A stretch of DNA of 64,000 nucleotides from a bacterium 0.1xD8-71 (GTDB lineage: Bacteria; Bacillota; Clostridia; Lachnospirales; Lachnospiraceae), in the NCBI GenBank assembly GCA_003612405.1, contig RAYR01000008.1, positions 1 to 64,000 of the forward strand. Direction: 5' to 3'. This document shows, in pieces, positions 63,677 through 64,000 of this stretch (its first letter is position 1; each line of letters starts with the position of its first letter). Position numbers and translations under genes: made by a program. The notes under the pieces were generated by a model that saw only the letters and a program-made list of their open reading frames with translations, was not told where the DNA came from and did not search any database.

Positions 63677-64000
63677 CTACTTCAATTTCCAGATATCCCT
63701 GTTGTACTCTGCAATCGTTCTGTCGGAGGAGAAGAATCCTGCTTTCGCAATATTGACCAACATCATCTTTCTCCACTTCTTCTGATCCTCATAATCCGCC
63801 ATCATCTTATCCTTTGTGGCAATATAATCTTCCAGATCCAAAAGTGTCATAAACCAGTCTTTGTTCAGAAGTTCTTTATAAAGCCTCTCAAGATTCTTCT
63901 TGTGTCCCACTTTCAGGGCCTGTTTGCTGACAATGAAATCAACTGCCTCCTTGATCACCGGGCTCTTCTTATAATAATCCTTTGCTACATAATCCGCCTT
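63677..64000 (-). CDS. glgP: Glycogen/alpha-glucan phosphorylase, C-terminal part
   Basis: Only the 3' end is in the window; the frame is open to the right edge. The text [51 protein letters not shown] is the characteristic C-terminus of glycogen phosphorylase, which releases glucose-1-phosphate from alpha-1,4-glucans using pyridoxal phosphate. Nothing about its control can be seen. Confidence 0.93.
   Translation of the reverse strand, partial: KADYVAKDYYKKSPVIKEAVDFIVSKQALKVGHKKNLERLYKELLNKDWFMTLLDLEDYIATKDKMMADYEDQKKWRKMMLVNIAKAGFFSSDRTIAEYNRDIWKLK

Overview
The window looks like a low-to-mid GC Firmicute of the Lachnospiraceae type (Clostridia). This rests on the ribosomal/RNA polymerase cluster order (secE-nusG-rplK-rplA, rplJ-rplL, rpoB-rpoC, rpsL-rpsG-fusA-tuf), strong AGGAGG-type ribosome binding sites, TTGACA/TATAAT promoters, and cargo families typical of gut clostridia. 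No genus can be fixed from sequence alone. No rRNA, tRNA or CRISPR array was seen.

Right half (37.7-64 kb): conserved core. tuf, fusA, rpsG, rpsL, rpoC, rpoB, rplL, rplJ (with an L10-type leader), a hypothetical gene, a CapA-like phosphoesterase, rplA, rplK, nusG, secE and rpmG all read on the minus strand. They are followed by a FliD-like gene, a carboxyltransferase, glf, a small HTH regulator, two tandem glycosyltransferase-TPR paralogues and the end of a glycogen phosphorylase gene.

Centre (14.5-37.7 kb): two tandem integrative elements in the 3' end of tuf. The last 54 bases of tuf occur three times (14531, 31184, and in tuf at 37685). All three copies encode the same EF-Tu C-terminus but with different synonymous codons, and the copies delimit two elements. 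Element 2 (about 6.5 kb) is a complete-looking mobilizable element: integrase, excisionase-like protein, RepA-like ATPase, inverted-repeat-rich oriT candidate, MobV relaxase, XRE regulator and a methyltransferase cargo gene. Element 1 (about 16.7 kb) has an integrase with an in-frame stop codon, no relaxase, and cargo that looks like conflict or defence genes: Fic, a TOTE-type primase-helicase-PLD protein (frameshifted) with a helical partner, a decaying array of AlbA_2/ATP-binding winged-helix genes, SEC-C, DUF6429 and DUF5131. Each element carries paired 11-bp-spaced motifs inside its ends. A third motif pair left of 14531 suggests an older third element.

Left part (0-14.3 kb): accessory genes, several of them broken. 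They include a LacI-like sensor/GGDEF gene, GNAT and AraC deletion remnants, a LysR regulator divergent from a methyltransferase, a serine hydrolase, an HNH nuclease, another methyltransferase, an intact TOTE-type protein, and an XRE / ImmA-IrrE / PIN triad with an internal terminator hairpin.

The most interesting points are the tuf-targeted tandem array with recoded gene ends; the paired TOTE systems inside and outside the island; and short tandem repeats (13 bp, 11/12 bp, G7) in or near domain junctions of the AlbA_2/ATPase genes, which make these genes candidates for on/off switching by repeat slippage.
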